Of a stretch of DNA of 64,000 nt, positions 25,001 through 38,313 are shown in pieces. Made by a program: the position numbers and the translations under genes. The stretch's first letter is position 1. Each line of letters begins with the position of its first letter. The stretch lies in assembly GCA_013400155.1 (NCBI GenBank), contig VXBM01000874.1, forward strand, positions 263,664 to 327,663. The letters run 5' to 3'. Source of the DNA: Helopsaltes ochotensis (lineage: Eukaryota > Chordata > Aves > Passeriformes > Locustellidae). Below the pieces are notes generated by a model. That model saw nothing but the letters and a program-made list of their open reading frames with translations, was not told the origin of the DNA and ran no database searches.

Positions 25001-27440
25001 ATTAGATCAGCTCTTTCATTGAGCTTTTTCTTTTCTTTGTTAAGAATTACTAAAGAAATGTTTTCATTCTAAAGAACCCCACTCTGCAGTGATTAATTTG
25101 CTTCTGTGTTTTGTGAGATATTTCTACCAACAAAATTACTGGTTTCACCCAAGGTTATCCAAGATTATCTTTAATATTTACCGAACTGTGCCAAGTAACA
25201 ACTTTCTGAGGCATCTGTCACACTCAAAGAGCAAGAATCTCAGTTTCAAGGCAATAGTGCTTTATTTAACATCAGCAGCCATCTGGAGTATTCCAACAAC
25301 AATTTTACACTTTCAAATCAAATTATCGCTACCACAATCAGTTTCAAAACACAGCATTTTCATTGCACACAGGTGAACCATCACAGTCAAAGTTTTAAAA
25401 GAAGCCATCAGAGTAAATATGATCCAGATGGGAGTTTTCTAAAGGCAAGTTTCAACAAATGAGAGAATCAGTGTAAGCCCTTCAATGTGTTTTAAAATGT
25501 CAGTGGGAGCAAATGAATATTTTATTACTTGAAATATGAACTCTTCAGCATTCAGCTAGGATTATATAACTTTAAATTGCATCTGAAAACAAGTCTTCCA
25601 CCACTGCCTAGGCAGTAGAAAGAGGGGGTAAAAAGGGCAGACCCTGAATCCCAGAAGCACTGTATTGCCCATCATGAGGAAACCACAGTCAGAAAGGGTT
25701 CAGGACCTGCAAATGAAGTGGGTTTATAAACAATACAGTACTGTGCAGAAAGCTCTGGAACAATCAGCCTCCAGTATGTAAGAATCTATGAAATTCAGAC
25801 AGACAGACACAGCTCTGATATAACATCCCAGAGAAACTGAGGACAGCAGCTCAGGGAAGGACAGAGGATGCTGATGGGTGTGGTGAGACAGTTCCAGAGG
25901 CTGGAGTAAATGAAGTTGTGAGGGTTGGCCATGTGGGTAACCTGGTAAACGCTGCCAAGTGAGGCTGACTCAGAACTAAAGGGCAAGGCTGCGCTAATCA
26001 AACACAGCAGCCTGCAGTGTAAAAGCTCCTAATGCAGCAGGACTAACCAAAAGGTTTATTACAGCTAGGCCCAGCAAAGCAGTTCTTCTAAAATGAATGC
26101 CCTGCAACAGGGTAAACCCTTGCAGAACTCCCAAACCAAATGCATTTGATGAAATAAGCTGTGGCCCCAAACATAAATTATAAGCAAGATTAGCCTGCCC
26201 AAAACCAACATAAAAACAATGAGCAATAGCACCTTTGACTGGATGGCAATACAGAGCACTCATGAAGAAATACTGTGATGGCTGGGATAAAAAGCAACTG
26301 CATGTTGTCCCCAAAGGCGATTAGAGAGCTCCATGAAAGAGAAGATGGGTAAAACTGTGTGTTGCCCATACAGGTGAAAGCCAAAATGAAAAAAACCAAC
26401 CCAAATCAACACACAAACCGTTTTCGGCCTGATGAAGCTGAAGTCATCTAACAGAAACTCAAAGTATTTTGCATTAGAGCAGGGTCAAAAATAAGTTCTA
26501 TCATGTTAAAAAGATGCTCTCACATGTTTAAATAAAGGAAGAAGAATAAACACAGGTTTTATCTTTATATCTTCGTACAATCTTAGGTACATGAGACTAG
26601 AAACAGGCTTTCTTAACTGTTCTGGACAAAAAATTAGTAAAAAAAAAATAGAAAGAACTGACATAAAGGAATGAGAATGTTAAAAAACACATGAGGAAAA
26701 AGCCAAGGAGACTGTTTGACAAGTCTTGAAGAGGTGCACTGTGGTGGAGCTCAGAGTTCCTGCCCACTGACAGAGAAGTTAGTGAGTGCTGCAGTCTCAC
26801 ATCTGTACTTGTAAGCCCAAAGGCATTCCCAGACCATCCATCTCCACATGGATAGGAATACTGAGGATCAGCCAAACCCCCTGTATGTCCAGCAGTTTGA
26901 TCAGTGGGGAAAGCCCAGCACTGTTTCTTAGCTCCAATATGACTAAACTCTTGATTTTACCTGATTTTTCTTTTTCTAGATTCTGTCATATTGAAGAGAA
27001 AATGCGTCCAGAGCACAGGATTTGGGGAGTACAACCCTTGATTGTTTCTGCTGCAACATTTGCAATTTAAAAACAGACAAAAGTGGGTTTTAGAGTCTTC
27101 CAGGAAAAAAAAAAAAAAGGTGCTCCTTTGAGTTGAAAACTGTGATGAGAGATAATTAGGCCAGCATCCCTCAGAAGGTGCCTGCCTGTGTGTGCTGCAG
27201 AGTGCTGAGCTATCAGATCCCCCGGCACTGGAGTCGGTGTCGCTGCACCCTCATGGCACTGCACTCTAACTAATTATCTGGGCGATGAGAGATAAGGCTT
27301 TTTCAGCCTGCCAGGTGGTCTAGGGCATATTGCAGCTTCAGCTGCGTGTCTCTCTGCTCTGCTCTCCCTGACACACGTCTTTGCACACGTCTTGCACCCT
27401 GCTGCAGCCTGCCCGCGGGCCTCTGTGCGCTGCCCGCACC
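22005..27440. other. Intergenic DNA with a local GC-rich block
   Basis: No gene is recognised. A GC-richer stretch with several CpG lies at about 22590-22930 inside AT-rich surroundings. It has no coding resemblance and no clear repeat identity. Short A tracts lie near 24713-24727 and 27105-27118. Confidence 0.4.
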
Positions 27441-27442
27441 CC

Positions 27443-27499
<57 letters not shown>
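27443..27499. repeat. (CAGGGA)n hexanucleotide microsatellite
   Basis: About 9.5 perfect CAGGGA units lie in tandem. Because the unit length is a multiple of three, all frames through it are open (Arg-Asp, Gly-Thr, and Pro-Val or Ser-Leu on the other strand). This creates false reading frames. Confidence 0.97.
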
Positions 27500-27509
27500 T
27501 CCTGGAGTG

Positions 27510-28305
27510 GCAAAGAGCTCTAAGAGGGAGGGCAAGCAGATCACAACACTGCCTGTGCCTCAGGCTGGAGGCACAGTTCCATTTGCTGACATTCCTAAGG
27601 GGAAGGAGCGAACATTGCTCTGCCTGTGGCTCCCCACACAGCTGGCTGATGCTCCCCTGACTCTGACAAGCATTTGACCCTGGCAAAAAAGCCACCAGGA
27701 TAGTGCTGCTGCCATGCTTTGAGAACTGTCTGCAGCCTCATCTTCCTCCCGTCAGTGATGGATGGGACACAGGCATTTCATGCCACACCATGAAACTTTA
27801 ACAGAGATCACAAATCCTAGAGCGTCTTCACTGGCACTCCCATGATTTCTGTCTAGTGTCACCACTGACAGCCAGAGCTGTGTTGCTCTATCCTGACATG
27901 GTTTGTTTCTCTGTTTTTTTCTGGGCTTTTTTGTTTTGTAATGCTTGGATTGAGTATTCATTTCAATATCTCTGTAATGTATTTTGTCCTAAATTAGTGC
28001 CGCGTGCTCTTACCTGCATTGTAACATAGGGCTTAGAAATTCCAGAGCCCACAGTGGTGTGGTTGTACGCGAGTCTGTGCTCACAGAATCTCGTCAAAAC
28101 CCACCACCTACACACAGAGGCAAAGAACAAAATGAAACACTCAGGCACTGTGCTTACAATGTGTCTAGTTAATTCCAAAACAACTACAGCTCCTTTATCT
28201 TGCATTAACATTTACAGAAACAATAGATGGGATCAGTGTAAATCAGAGTAGCAGAAGGAGGAGGGGTTGCAGCCAGAGAAAACAGATTTTTTGAAGTTGG
28301 TCAAG
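27510..28305. other. Intergenic DNA, nothing recognised
   Basis: This is unique-looking sequence between the hexanucleotide array and a CR1 remnant. No exon or RNA gene is visible. Confidence 0.4.
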
Positions 28306-28309
28306 CTTT

Positions 28310-28384
28310 GGGGTCACCTCTGCTTTCAGAGGAGGGTCAGACCAGACAAGGTCCCTTCCAACTAAAATTTTTCTGTGATTTTAT
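28310..28384 (+). mobile_element. Short CR1 3'-end fragment, plus orientation
   Basis: The string gggtcagaccagacaaggtc, then ccttccaacta and a degraded ttttctgtgatttt tail, matches a CR1 3' terminus in the plus orientation. About 75 bases remain and the tail is decayed. Confidence 0.7.
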
Positions 28385-29078
28385 AAGTTTCCAAGAGATT
28401 GTAGCACCCAGTTTAGTAAGACAAAGAGAAGATAAGGGAATGAAGAAATAGGAATGGGACATGGAGGAAACGAAGGAAAACCTTCAGCCTTTTAAAGACA
28501 ATATGGAGACTTGATTTATTTCACATTCTGTCTACAAAGTGGACTACTGCCCTTCAGGTAAAGCTAGTGAATCCGAGTGCTACAGCTTTCATTTCCATGA
28601 AACACCAAGAAATACAAAGATGTTTAGCTAATGGAAATAGTTAAGCTAAATGCAGCTGTTATCATATCACTGAAACGAGGATTTGACAGAAAAAACTCAA
28701 GCACAAAATAGTATTTTATGTCATAATTGTTTGGGAATAAAACTGTCCTGAGTTGAGCAGCAATAAAGAAAAAGAAAAAAAAAAATTAAACGCCAGTATG
28801 GCCAAAGACCAGAGATCCCAATCCACTGTCAAGTAAGAGCAGCTATTTCTTCTCACAGAAGAAATACCCAGTTTGATTTCTCCTGCTGCTGAGCCTCAAA
28901 GCTCACCAAATCGATCTGAGTAAGGTTTACAGAAGTGTTGCCTTTCAGGCGTCTGGCTGCCTCAGCTCCTGATTGCAAACCCTGGCTCTCTAAGCAATGC
29001 ATTCAACTTTAATCCCACTGCTTGGTCCTGCCAAGAACAGAGATAAATGTAATTGACACCTCAAAGAGCAGAAAGGTG

Positions 29079-29144
29079 CTTCTCTCCTTAGGAGAGTGGG
29101 ATTGGTTTTCTCCCCTAGGGGAATCCTAGTTAGAAGGAGAGAAG
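29079..29144. repeat. Imperfect inverted repeat
   Basis: CTTCTCTCCTT at 29079-29089 is the exact reverse complement of AAGGAGAGAAG at 29134-29144. The interior holds the self-complementary piece cccctagggg. A stem-loop is possible in single-stranded form. No function is implied. Confidence 0.6.
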
Positions 29145-29274
29145 TGTTTTCTAATCCACATTTTGCCTCTCATCCACATCCCTGCTCTGAAGAATTTATT
29201 ATATAGAGCCAAACCGTGAAGTAAGAGGTTCCAGAAGATTGGCACTCCGGGTGTATGGCAGCCTGCTGTCAAAG

Positions 29275-29320
29275 TCATGGACAATGGGACAAATGTCACT
29301 CTCATGGACAATGGGACAAA
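29275..29320. repeat. Two-copy direct repeat, period 27
   Basis: tcatggacaatgggacaaa occurs at 29275 and again at 29302. The surrounding 29100-29420 region might be an old LTR-like segment, but I could not assign a family. Confidence 0.7.
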
Positions 29321-29459
29321 GAATTGACACTGAAGCCACTCATCAACCCGACTGAGGACTGAAATCAGGTCTGTCACCACCGCTGTTGGCGCCTTAATTG
29401 CCAGATTACTGGATATTTAGGCCGCTCCAAAATGAGATCACAGCTCAGAGTTACTGCTG

Positions 29460-32400
29460 AGTCCTTCTGTTGGAGTAAGGACTCTCGCATTTAGGCTGAT
29501 ATTTTCAGGTGGGGGGTCTTTGGATGCTGGCATGTATCCATTGAATTAGTGCTCAAACAGCGAGCCTGACACAGCAGACAGCCTCTCATGGGCAAACCAG
29601 GTGCTTTTCCTACCTAACTCCAACACATGGAGTTTGCTGGGTTTGTGGCGCATTTACAAGCGATAGCTACACTGAAAGCACGCTAGATTTGACCCTTCTG
29701 GGAGGAGCCTCAGCTACTGTGGGTTTGTTACAGTGTTTGGGATTTCTGAACTCCCTGCTTCTGCTTAGGACTGAATGCTGGGACCAGAAACACTTGACAG
29801 ATGTCCAACACGTCCTGTAAATTCTGCCCCAAAAGGCTGTATCCTTGGGACCCTGAAGGCCTGATTACTCTGCCTTAGTTGTCAAGCCCCGTTGGAGGTT
29901 GCAGCAATATTGTAGTGATATTACAGCTGCAATTAAATCACAAACTGTAAATTCAAGTGTCTTAAAAAAATAATTTCATGGCAGTGAGTGTTACAACAGT
30001 GCACTTGGCGGGGTTACATTTACTGTGTGGCCAAGAATATTATTTTCTGTTCTAATAGGGATATTGCTAAGGTGAATTTAAGCAGCTCTCTAATAGTGGC
30101 TCAGCTGAGTGTAACCTATTTGAACAAAACATTTTTCAGTGTTGGAATTCATATAGTTCATTTGTTGATGAGATATTAATCTTATCAGGGGTGTCTCAAC
30201 ATCCGTGGCATCTTGCAACTGAGTCCCATAAACAGAGTACATTGCTCAACCTTTGTAAATCTGCTCAGTGATATTAGTGAAGATGCTGGCTGCCAAATGA
30301 GCCAATATTTTCTTTTCTCAATGCTACCCTAAGTGTGGCCAATAGCAGATGCTTAAAGAAGGAGAGTGTAGGAAACAAAGGCAGGGTGTTGCTCTCCCTG
30401 ATATTCAACTTCTGTCTTCCAGTGCTACTCATATGTCATCAATAAAGTTTCTGGAAACTGCAGATAGCACTAAGGTTGATGGCTCTAAATCAATGTCAAA
30501 TATTTATTGGAGCTGTAGTAGTATCTTAAACCATGATAAGATCATGTCCCTGTTCTGTACAACCAACGGCATGAATTAAAATGCAGACAAAAGAATGTGC
30601 CACAGATGAGTTAATTACAGATACTAATCCTGTTTGTGGGCCTTCACTATCTTGTTTTGCTCTTGCTGACTTGTGGGTCTCTTTAAGTAAATAAGTTACT
30701 TAGAGGAAGTTCCATAGTTTCTCAGCATGGTCTTTCTCCTACTTCTACAACTCTTTTACTAGTTTTAAATCTCAAATCACATCCCAGGTTATATCACTCA
30801 ATGGCTCACATGAGATTCGAGATAATAAAGTAAATAAAGCAAACAAATCTCAGAATGGGTTCTGGGACTGTACCTAAGAACCAGAAGGTAAGCATACACC
30901 AGACTGATCCTTTCTTCTTTGTGCTGTTGTATCTGCTGCAGATTTTTTGGGACAATTTCCAGGCTCTGACCAGAGATGCTGGCAGAGTAACCCCTTCACA
31001 GGAGCCATAGGAATCACTTCAGCAGAACATTTGCTTTATCATGATGTGGTTTCTTAAGGTAGGATTTGCATTTTTCCATACTTCAACGTGTGTTAATACC
31101 AGGCATCTTCAGCAGGGATCTTGTAGTTCACCTTTGAAGCTGTAATTTGCCGTGAGTCTGAGGCTGTTTCTTACAGGCTGTTTGTGCTATGGCAGCCTGG
31201 AAAACTTCATGAAGAATAGCAAAACTTTGTTCTGTAGATAGCTACACCAATTGAGTGTCAACAGTGCAGCTATGAGAGAAGATGTATTTTTTTCCTCATC
31301 CATTCAAGGATTCACACTCAAAATAAAGGAAAGCTTACATGATTCCCCGTGTCTGGTGGGTTTCCTAAACACCTTCTCCATCTCCACAGTCCAAAAAGTC
31401 AAAAGCACATCACAAATTGATTCCAGAGTCAAGTGTCATTTTTACAACTGCATTTGCTGTTGATGGCCAGTCTTCAGCTCTTCCTCATCCACCTGCACAT
31501 CTTTGTGTTTGAAATCCTTCCCTGCCCTACTTTCTGTTGCCTGTCCCCCTCTATTTCTTGAATTACTTTACTTTCTTGGCTCTTTATCTACTTGCTTTTG
31601 CCATGTTGAGCTATCTTTCCAAGTCCATAAAACAGAAAAACACAGAAAACTCTTCAACTTTCTTTAACTTTCTCCTCCCCACAACCAGGATCAGCAGCTC
31701 CTTGTATCACCTGAGTAAAACCAAAGTAAGTGTAACACTCCTTGAAATTACTCTAGGCTGGAAAGCACGGGGCAATTAGAAACAGCAAGTTTCAGTTCAG
31801 GGCTGTGGGGAAGTAGCATTTCTGATGACAAAGGAATAGCTCTCTGAGCTGTCCCAGCAGGCAGGGCTTGCACAGGCAGCAGCATTGCAGGAGCAAACCG
31901 GTGGCCAGCAGTCACAATACACCTTGTCTGCATGCAAAGGCCTCACCCAGTCTGCTCCTGGGGTCAGCTGAACAAGCAGGAGTTTATCTTCACCCACTTT
32001 TCATTCAATCCAGGCTACAAAAAACAAGTGATCCCATTTCTCTAATCTCTTCCTCCTTTGCTGGTGTCTCTCAGAGTCAGGTTTGCCATACTGCAGGCAC
32101 CCACAGGAGACTCCTCGGCAGACACGGCCTCTTGGGTCACTGTGCCAGCCGTGGCACGAAGGTAACCTATCCCTGTGACATGGATCATCATCTTCAGAAC
32201 CTGGCTTCACCCATCTCTCCTCTGAATAAGGCTCACGTAATTCTGTCCCAGTTCTTCCAGAACTGCTACCCATCCTTGAGAGTGTGGTCACTGTGGGGAT
32301 GGAGGCCCCAGGGAACAGAGCAGTGCCTGTTCTCACTTCTGCACCTTCCTTCGGTGAAGAGGACCCTCATCACTGATTGCTTCAGGCTTCTGATCTGCCC

Positions 32401-34420
32401 CTGTCACACCAAGTTGCAATGAATATAATGCAACCACCGACAAACTGCAAAATTTGAAACAGTGAGGATGTCTGAAGAAGGAATTATTTCACAGGTGAGA
32501 GCATGAAATGGCTTCCTTTGAGGAGAGCAAACATGAGAAATGAATTAATAAGTCTGAACCTACGAAATCAGATAGCTCAAGTGAAAGTCTTTTGAGAAAA
32601 CATCATTGAGGCAGGATGTTCTGCTTATTTGAAAGTATACCATTAAACTGTTTAATAGAAGAGCAGGAAAAATTGTGAAGCAATATGGTGAGCAACAACA
32701 ATCTTATAAAGTTTATGTAGTTACCCAGAGGGAGAAGCGATCATCCTTGTTTTTGGGAGCCAGAGGTGATTGTGTATCATCAGTGCTTGAGGACAAATCA
32801 TGCAGCTTATGCAAGAAAAGGGTAACTAAAACAGAAATAGAAGGGAGAATGGACCATGAATTCAAAAGTATCAGAACTTGGGGTTTATTATGTAGTTACC
32901 CAGCAAAAAAAAGAAGCAGATTCCAACTTTTTGATATGGAAAACTAATAAACAGAGTGAAGAGGCAAAGTGAAGCATGAAATGAGCTGACATAAAAGGAA
33001 ATAGCCACAAGTAATGTTGATGTTGGATACATGATAAAGCAAATTCACTGATAAAGTGAAAAAACACTATCAACACAAATAATTAATGACTACCAATTAG
33101 AATTATTATAAAAGAGCCTAGAGCCTAGACTGCTAGAAATGAGAAGAAATTTTATTTATATACAAATGTGTAGTTTTGTGCTTGGGAACAAGTAGCACCA
33201 CTGTATGCTAGAACCTCAGTTTGACATGACGGAAGAGGAACCCAAAATATACTCTCCAAAATCACACTTTTTATGAACTGCTGACTTGAGGTAGCTATGC
33301 CAAAAATGAATATAAGCCCAAGTTGCCATCAAGAGATCTGATTTCAGTAGAGGTACAAAAATATTTTTGCCACGTAAGATCTCAGTGAAACTTCCTCTGG
33401 AACAATGTATAAAATTACAAATTCAGTGTAAAAAATATGCAAAGATGGGCACCTGGAATGGATAAGAAAGAGGTCCTCTACACAAGAGAAAACGTGCAGG
33501 TCATGGTTGTTCTAGCCCTGTAAAATGAAAGCTGAAATGGGATAAGATTGCTCGCCACAAATGTATCACTGCAGGAGTGGTTTGTTGGCTGAAAAGGCAA
33601 GTGCTGGCACAGAAACAAAGGTGTGTATTGGCAAACGCATTAGGCTGCAAATTGAAGGACAATTAAAAGAAGGTTAGAGGAAGCAAAGCATAGCTGTGTC
33701 AAAAATCGCACACTGTCATTTTACAAAGGGGCTTCAGTGGGCCCGTGCCTGGGACAGCTGAGCACCATGAGCCCGTTCAGGTCCCTTTAATCCTCTGTTC
33801 CTCACAGAGATACCTGTCCTACACTGTTTTTTTCAGCCAGTCTGCTGTTTCTAATTGAGCAACGCTTTTCACATCTTCGATACCTTTGAAGGCTCTTTCA
33901 AGAAGTCTGTCCTGTTCAATAAATTGTTCTTTACAAACTGTTTTATTTTAGTCATATGACTCAGACAGCCCAATTTTTAAATGAAGTCATGAGCCAAGCC
34001 TCACATGATCAAGCTGTAACTAAACCTCCATCATTTCTCTGAAGGATATCTTCCCCCTGCAGCACTCCTGATGGATGTCAGCCTTTCCTAGCAACTGTTT
34101 CTATCACCCACAATTTATCAATATACTCAGTGTACTAAACTATAATTATTCTAATTCAGTGTATTGATGTGCCAAAAGGCAGTGAAAAAGAAGAGAGGAA
34201 ATCTCAAACATAAATATCATTAATATTAAGCCCGAAGGGCTTGGCAGAGTGGCCAGTACAGTTAGGAGGTGTTTTAATCAGTTTTTTCAAAAGAAGATGT
34301 ACGAAATTGAGTTTCATATTCAGATCTCATGGCCGGTATTTCTGCTGCTTTTAAGTGACGTGGCAGGGACACAAAAGCAGAAATGATGTTTGTGTTTAGT
34401 CATGCAGGAAAAGATAACAA
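29460..34420. other. Intergenic DNA, nothing recognised
   Basis: Several reading frames of 60-185 codons occur on both strands, the longest at 31868-32422. They lack family resemblance, splice context and sensible composition. No repeat family was recognised. Confidence 0.35.
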
Positions 34421-34427
34421 TCAGCCA

Positions 34428-34895
34428 ACAGGAAACTTGAAAAGTTCAACAAAGGAAATGCAAAGCCCTGCACTGGGGAGGAAAACCCCAATGCACCAGT
34501 ACAGACTGGGGATGAAGTGGGTGGAAAGCAGCTTTGTGGGAAAGGCCCTGGGGATGCAGGTGGCCAGCACACAGACTGTGAGCTGTGTGGAAAAATACCT
34601 GGGCAGGGGACAGCAGAGACGCTTGTCTCAGCAGTGTCCAGTGATAGAATAGGAGGCTACAAAGAGCAATATGGAATTTCCACCCAAACAAAAGAAAAAA
34701 CCTGTTCTTATTATTGCAAAGGAGGTCAAACACTGCCACAGGCTGCCCAGAGTGGGTGTAGAGTTTCTTCTCCTTGGATGCTCAATGCCCAGCTGGACAC
34801 AGCCCTGATGAACCTGCTCCAGGCAGGCCTGCTTTGGGCAGGGAGGGTGGACTAAACAATCTGCAGAGGACCACTCCATTCTACGATTCAGTAAT
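34428..34895 (+). mobile_element. CR1 LINE fragment, plus orientation, internally deleted
   Basis: It begins with aaaagttcaacaaaggaaat and gcaaagccctgcactgggg, continues with ccagtacagactggggatga and aaggccctgggg, then jumps to cacaggctgcccagagtggg and the end-proximal gcctgctttgggcagggagg. It finishes with accactccattctacgattc. These are successive CR1 3' blocks with the middle missing, so this copy has an internal deletion. Confidence 0.9.
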
Positions 34896-34899
34896 CTTC

Positions 34900-37870
34900 A
34901 CTGAATATACATTGTAATCCTAAATCCTATACAGCTGCTCCCAAACCCCAAAGAATTAGCACATTACGATGGAAAACAGGAAATGTAGCAGAATGCATTC
35001 AATTGCAAACAATATCTTTGTTACCCATCCTGTTTGCACACTCATATCTAATAAGCAGTATATTCATGGTTGAATATAACCATTCAGATCACTAAATAAG
35101 TATCCTCAATCAGTTCATTCATTAGAAAAAGAGGAAAGAGGCACTTGACAAAAAACTGTATCGACTCTTTGGAGAATAAAATCACAAATTTCCTCTCGTG
35201 AGTTATTTGCCCTGTTTTGAATCCAAAGACATCTTTAAATGCACTAGCTAGCTTAAATCCACAGCTAAAAATAAGTTCCTGAACTTTTCCTAAACTGGTT
35301 TAGCTAGTTTTGGTCAGACCCTTATCTTTGAACCATAGTACCTCAAATTAGAAAACAAACAAGCTTTAACTGTGTTAGCTACTGCTCACACCGAGGCAGG
35401 TTCTGCAATTCTGTGGGACTGTTTCTTTCTCACTGCATCCTGTACAGCAGTAAGTTTGCAAGTTCCAGCCTATATTACTGTGCCTGGAATGCAACTTCAG
35501 GACAAGAGCTGTTAATGCTCATTGCATCCTTTATAACCCCTTTCTTTCCATGTGGCTGTTGGCCCCTACCAGCATGAGCAGAAATGAAATATTGCAGGAG
35601 TCTAAGCTCACTGAACAGAACCTGCCTGTGCCCTTTCTTCTGGCAGCACAGAAAGTGACATCTCTCTTGACTAACCTTTTAATTAAACGGGCTGCCTTCG
35701 GCAAGGAATTGAAGCGAGCATCCCTTCACAAGTAGCCGGACCGTGGTAAACACGCGCCTTGGTTTATGCAGAACATTACACGGGGCGTCCGCAGGTGACT
35801 GAAACAGAGAAACAGGACTGCGGCTTGCATAGAGCCACCCCTGCTCCTGCGGGATACAGTGTATATGTAGGTACAGAGTGGATGTATTTGTGAGAAGTGA
35901 AGGGAAACACCGTTTCCATTTGAACACTGTGCCCCTGCGGCATGGCTGTACCTCCTGCTGATACTTGGTGGCTCGGGTCTGGCGCTCGTCCTCTCACACT
36001 TCCGCCGGGGACACCTCTCTCAGTCTCCAAAGCACGGAGATTGGGGGACCTTGTCCAGGCAAGGGGTGCAAAATAAAACACTTCCATGAGCTGGTCAATA
36101 AAGGACGCGAGATTGTTACAATTGTTGGCCTTTCTTAAAATTGGAGAGACATAATGAAGCAGTCTGGAAAGCCCTGAAAAGTTCCTGTGAATTAAGTAAC
36201 TTGCTAGTACTACTTAGAGAAGTGCCTGAATTTAAAGATACCATCTGAATCTCTCTCTCCCCCTTTTTTTTTTCTTTTTTTTTTCCCTGATAGTGAGCAC
36301 TTAGGTGTTTGTCTCACTCTCACGGGTAACAAACCAAAAGATTTTGCCTTGCAAGCACTTGCAGTTATTTACCTATAGATTTCCACAACCTTGTGTCACG
36401 CTATCTCTGTGCTGGGTAATAGAGTTTCAAATAGGGTTGGGTTGGGTTGGGTTTTTTTTTAATAATTTATTCAGCGTTCCCAGACTAGGCCACATTGGTG
36501 TTGATATCTTCTCTTTCCTGCAATGAAAAATTCACAATGCTACCTTGAATAACCAGTTTAGTAGGTTCTTTGAGAAGTAACCATATGTTACTGCATTAAA
36601 ATACAAATGCATCATGGTACTACGTCACTATTATGTTTTCCTGATGATAAATAATTTAGGAGGGATAAATTAATCGTGACTTTAAAAGAGTAATCTTGGA
36701 AAAAATATGATTTGCTTTATTATGATGATTATTATTATCCAACATTTATACTGTAAGCATCAGTTAATCTACTGCCACTGCATTACAATTTATCATTAAT
36801 GGACTACAATGATCAGAGGATATGGTACTTATTAGAGACAAAGTTTAACCCCCCACCATTTTTTAGCTGTTTTCAAAAACCAGACTGGACAAACGACACT
36901 TGTTCCCACCCTGAAATACTGCTGGGATATTCCCCATGACTTCCGTTTGGTGTCACAGACACATTTTACTGAGCAACTTCTGAAAAATGTACCTAAATTT
37001 AACTGATGTAGTAATCTGAGAACCTTTAATTTGCATATACCAACCAAACTTTAAAAAAAATTCCTAAGAGTTCATGTGCACTGACTGCTATTCTCCATCT
37101 GTGCTGCAATGGACTCTTCTTTTCTTGGGAGTCTGAAATGGAAAACCCTCATCCCACGGTCTGTAGGGCTGCCTGACACATGTGAGGGTTTCAACACAAC
37201 AAAAAAGGAACCCTTGATGTATAACAGGGTACAACAAAATGGTAAAACCTTCCAGCAGGACTGTGGGACATTCAGACTCAAACCTTCGCCTGCCTGAGTT
37301 GGTTTTCCTGTATGGCTGAATGATAGGATGATGTCCCAGCTTCAGTGAGCAGGGATAGTCTGTGAAAAATTGTTCACTAGACAGTTACGATAAGGAGTTT
37401 ACAGTTATGTGATTCTAAGTGCTCTGTCAAGAAGTACCTAGGTACCAGGTGTAACTACTATGGGGTGACTAAATCATGAGAACACACATCTAAAAATCAG
37501 TATAAAATAATCATTGAGCTGCTGTGAAGGATCCGAGCAGAGCTCCCATTCCCATGGCTTGGGTCAGGCACAAACCATTCTGAAAATCCAACCTGCCCTT
37601 GCACAAGCCAAGACTGTGCTTACAACAATTCTCATATAATACCTTATTTGTACAGTAATCTGGATAGTACAGGTTGCACAAGTTTATATAGGGTGTTTCC
37701 TAACTTTTAAATGCCTCCTCTTTTTTTTGTTGTTGTTCAGCTGATGCATGTCCATCTGTGCAATATTTAGTTGTGAAACCAATGGCATATGGTGGCAGGG
37801 CATGGCAGCATGGCACCAGAGCGCCAGGACATCACGTTGCGCTGTTTGGAAACAAACGGTGAGGCAAGTG
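34900..37870. other. Intergenic DNA upstream of the FAR1 CpG region
   Basis: No gene is recognised. Minor features are a pyrimidine-rich tract at 36246-36287 and a short GGGTT array near 36433-36450. GC content and CpG frequency rise in 35690-36080 and again beyond 37860. Confidence 0.4.
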
Positions 37871-37879
37871 GAGCGCAGT

Positions 37880-38310
37880 GACTTTTGCACACAGATCTGT
37901 CCATCAATGGCAATCTGACGGTCTCAGAACTGAGCTCGGCTCTTTGGGGGTTGCAGCGGCAGTGCGGGGTCGGTGGCTGGGCCTGATGGTCTCAAAGCCT
38001 CTTGCAGCTTTGGTGCCTCCACGGCTCCATGATTCCGTGTTCTTTGCCGCTGAGGCCCGGTGGGTCCGTGCTCCGAGGGCAGGGATTGCCTCTTCCACAG
38101 CCTCGGCCGGCGTTGGAGCTTTGGAGCCGGGCTTGGACCCGCGCTGGTTTGTGATGGCTGCATCCAGCCTTTGGGACACGGGCACACCCAGGGAGTCCCG
38201 GGGGCACTGCGGGGACACCCAGGGACACACACGGACACTGCGGGGACACTCTCGGCCCCTCACGGAGCAACTGCTCTGCCCCTCACAGGCCGAGCGCTGG
38301 CGGGGACAGT
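37880..38310. other. GC-rich, CpG-rich shoulder of the FAR1 promoter region
   Basis: GC content and CpG density rise sharply here compared with the preceding 30 kb. Long overlapping open frames on both strands reflect the GC richness, not a gene. It is probably the outer part of the CpG island that continues beyond the tandem repeat and the gap. Confidence 0.5.
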
Positions 38311-38313
38311 ACC

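Noticed and set aside
27274..27695. Overlapping Arg-Asp, Gly-Thr and Pro-Val repeat reading frames
   Set aside because: They are produced by the CAGGGA hexanucleotide array, which is open in every frame on both strands.
31868..32422. 184-codon plus-strand frame
   Set aside because: Its composition is unlike a protein domain, a frame of over 100 codons also lies on the other strand, and no family is recognised.
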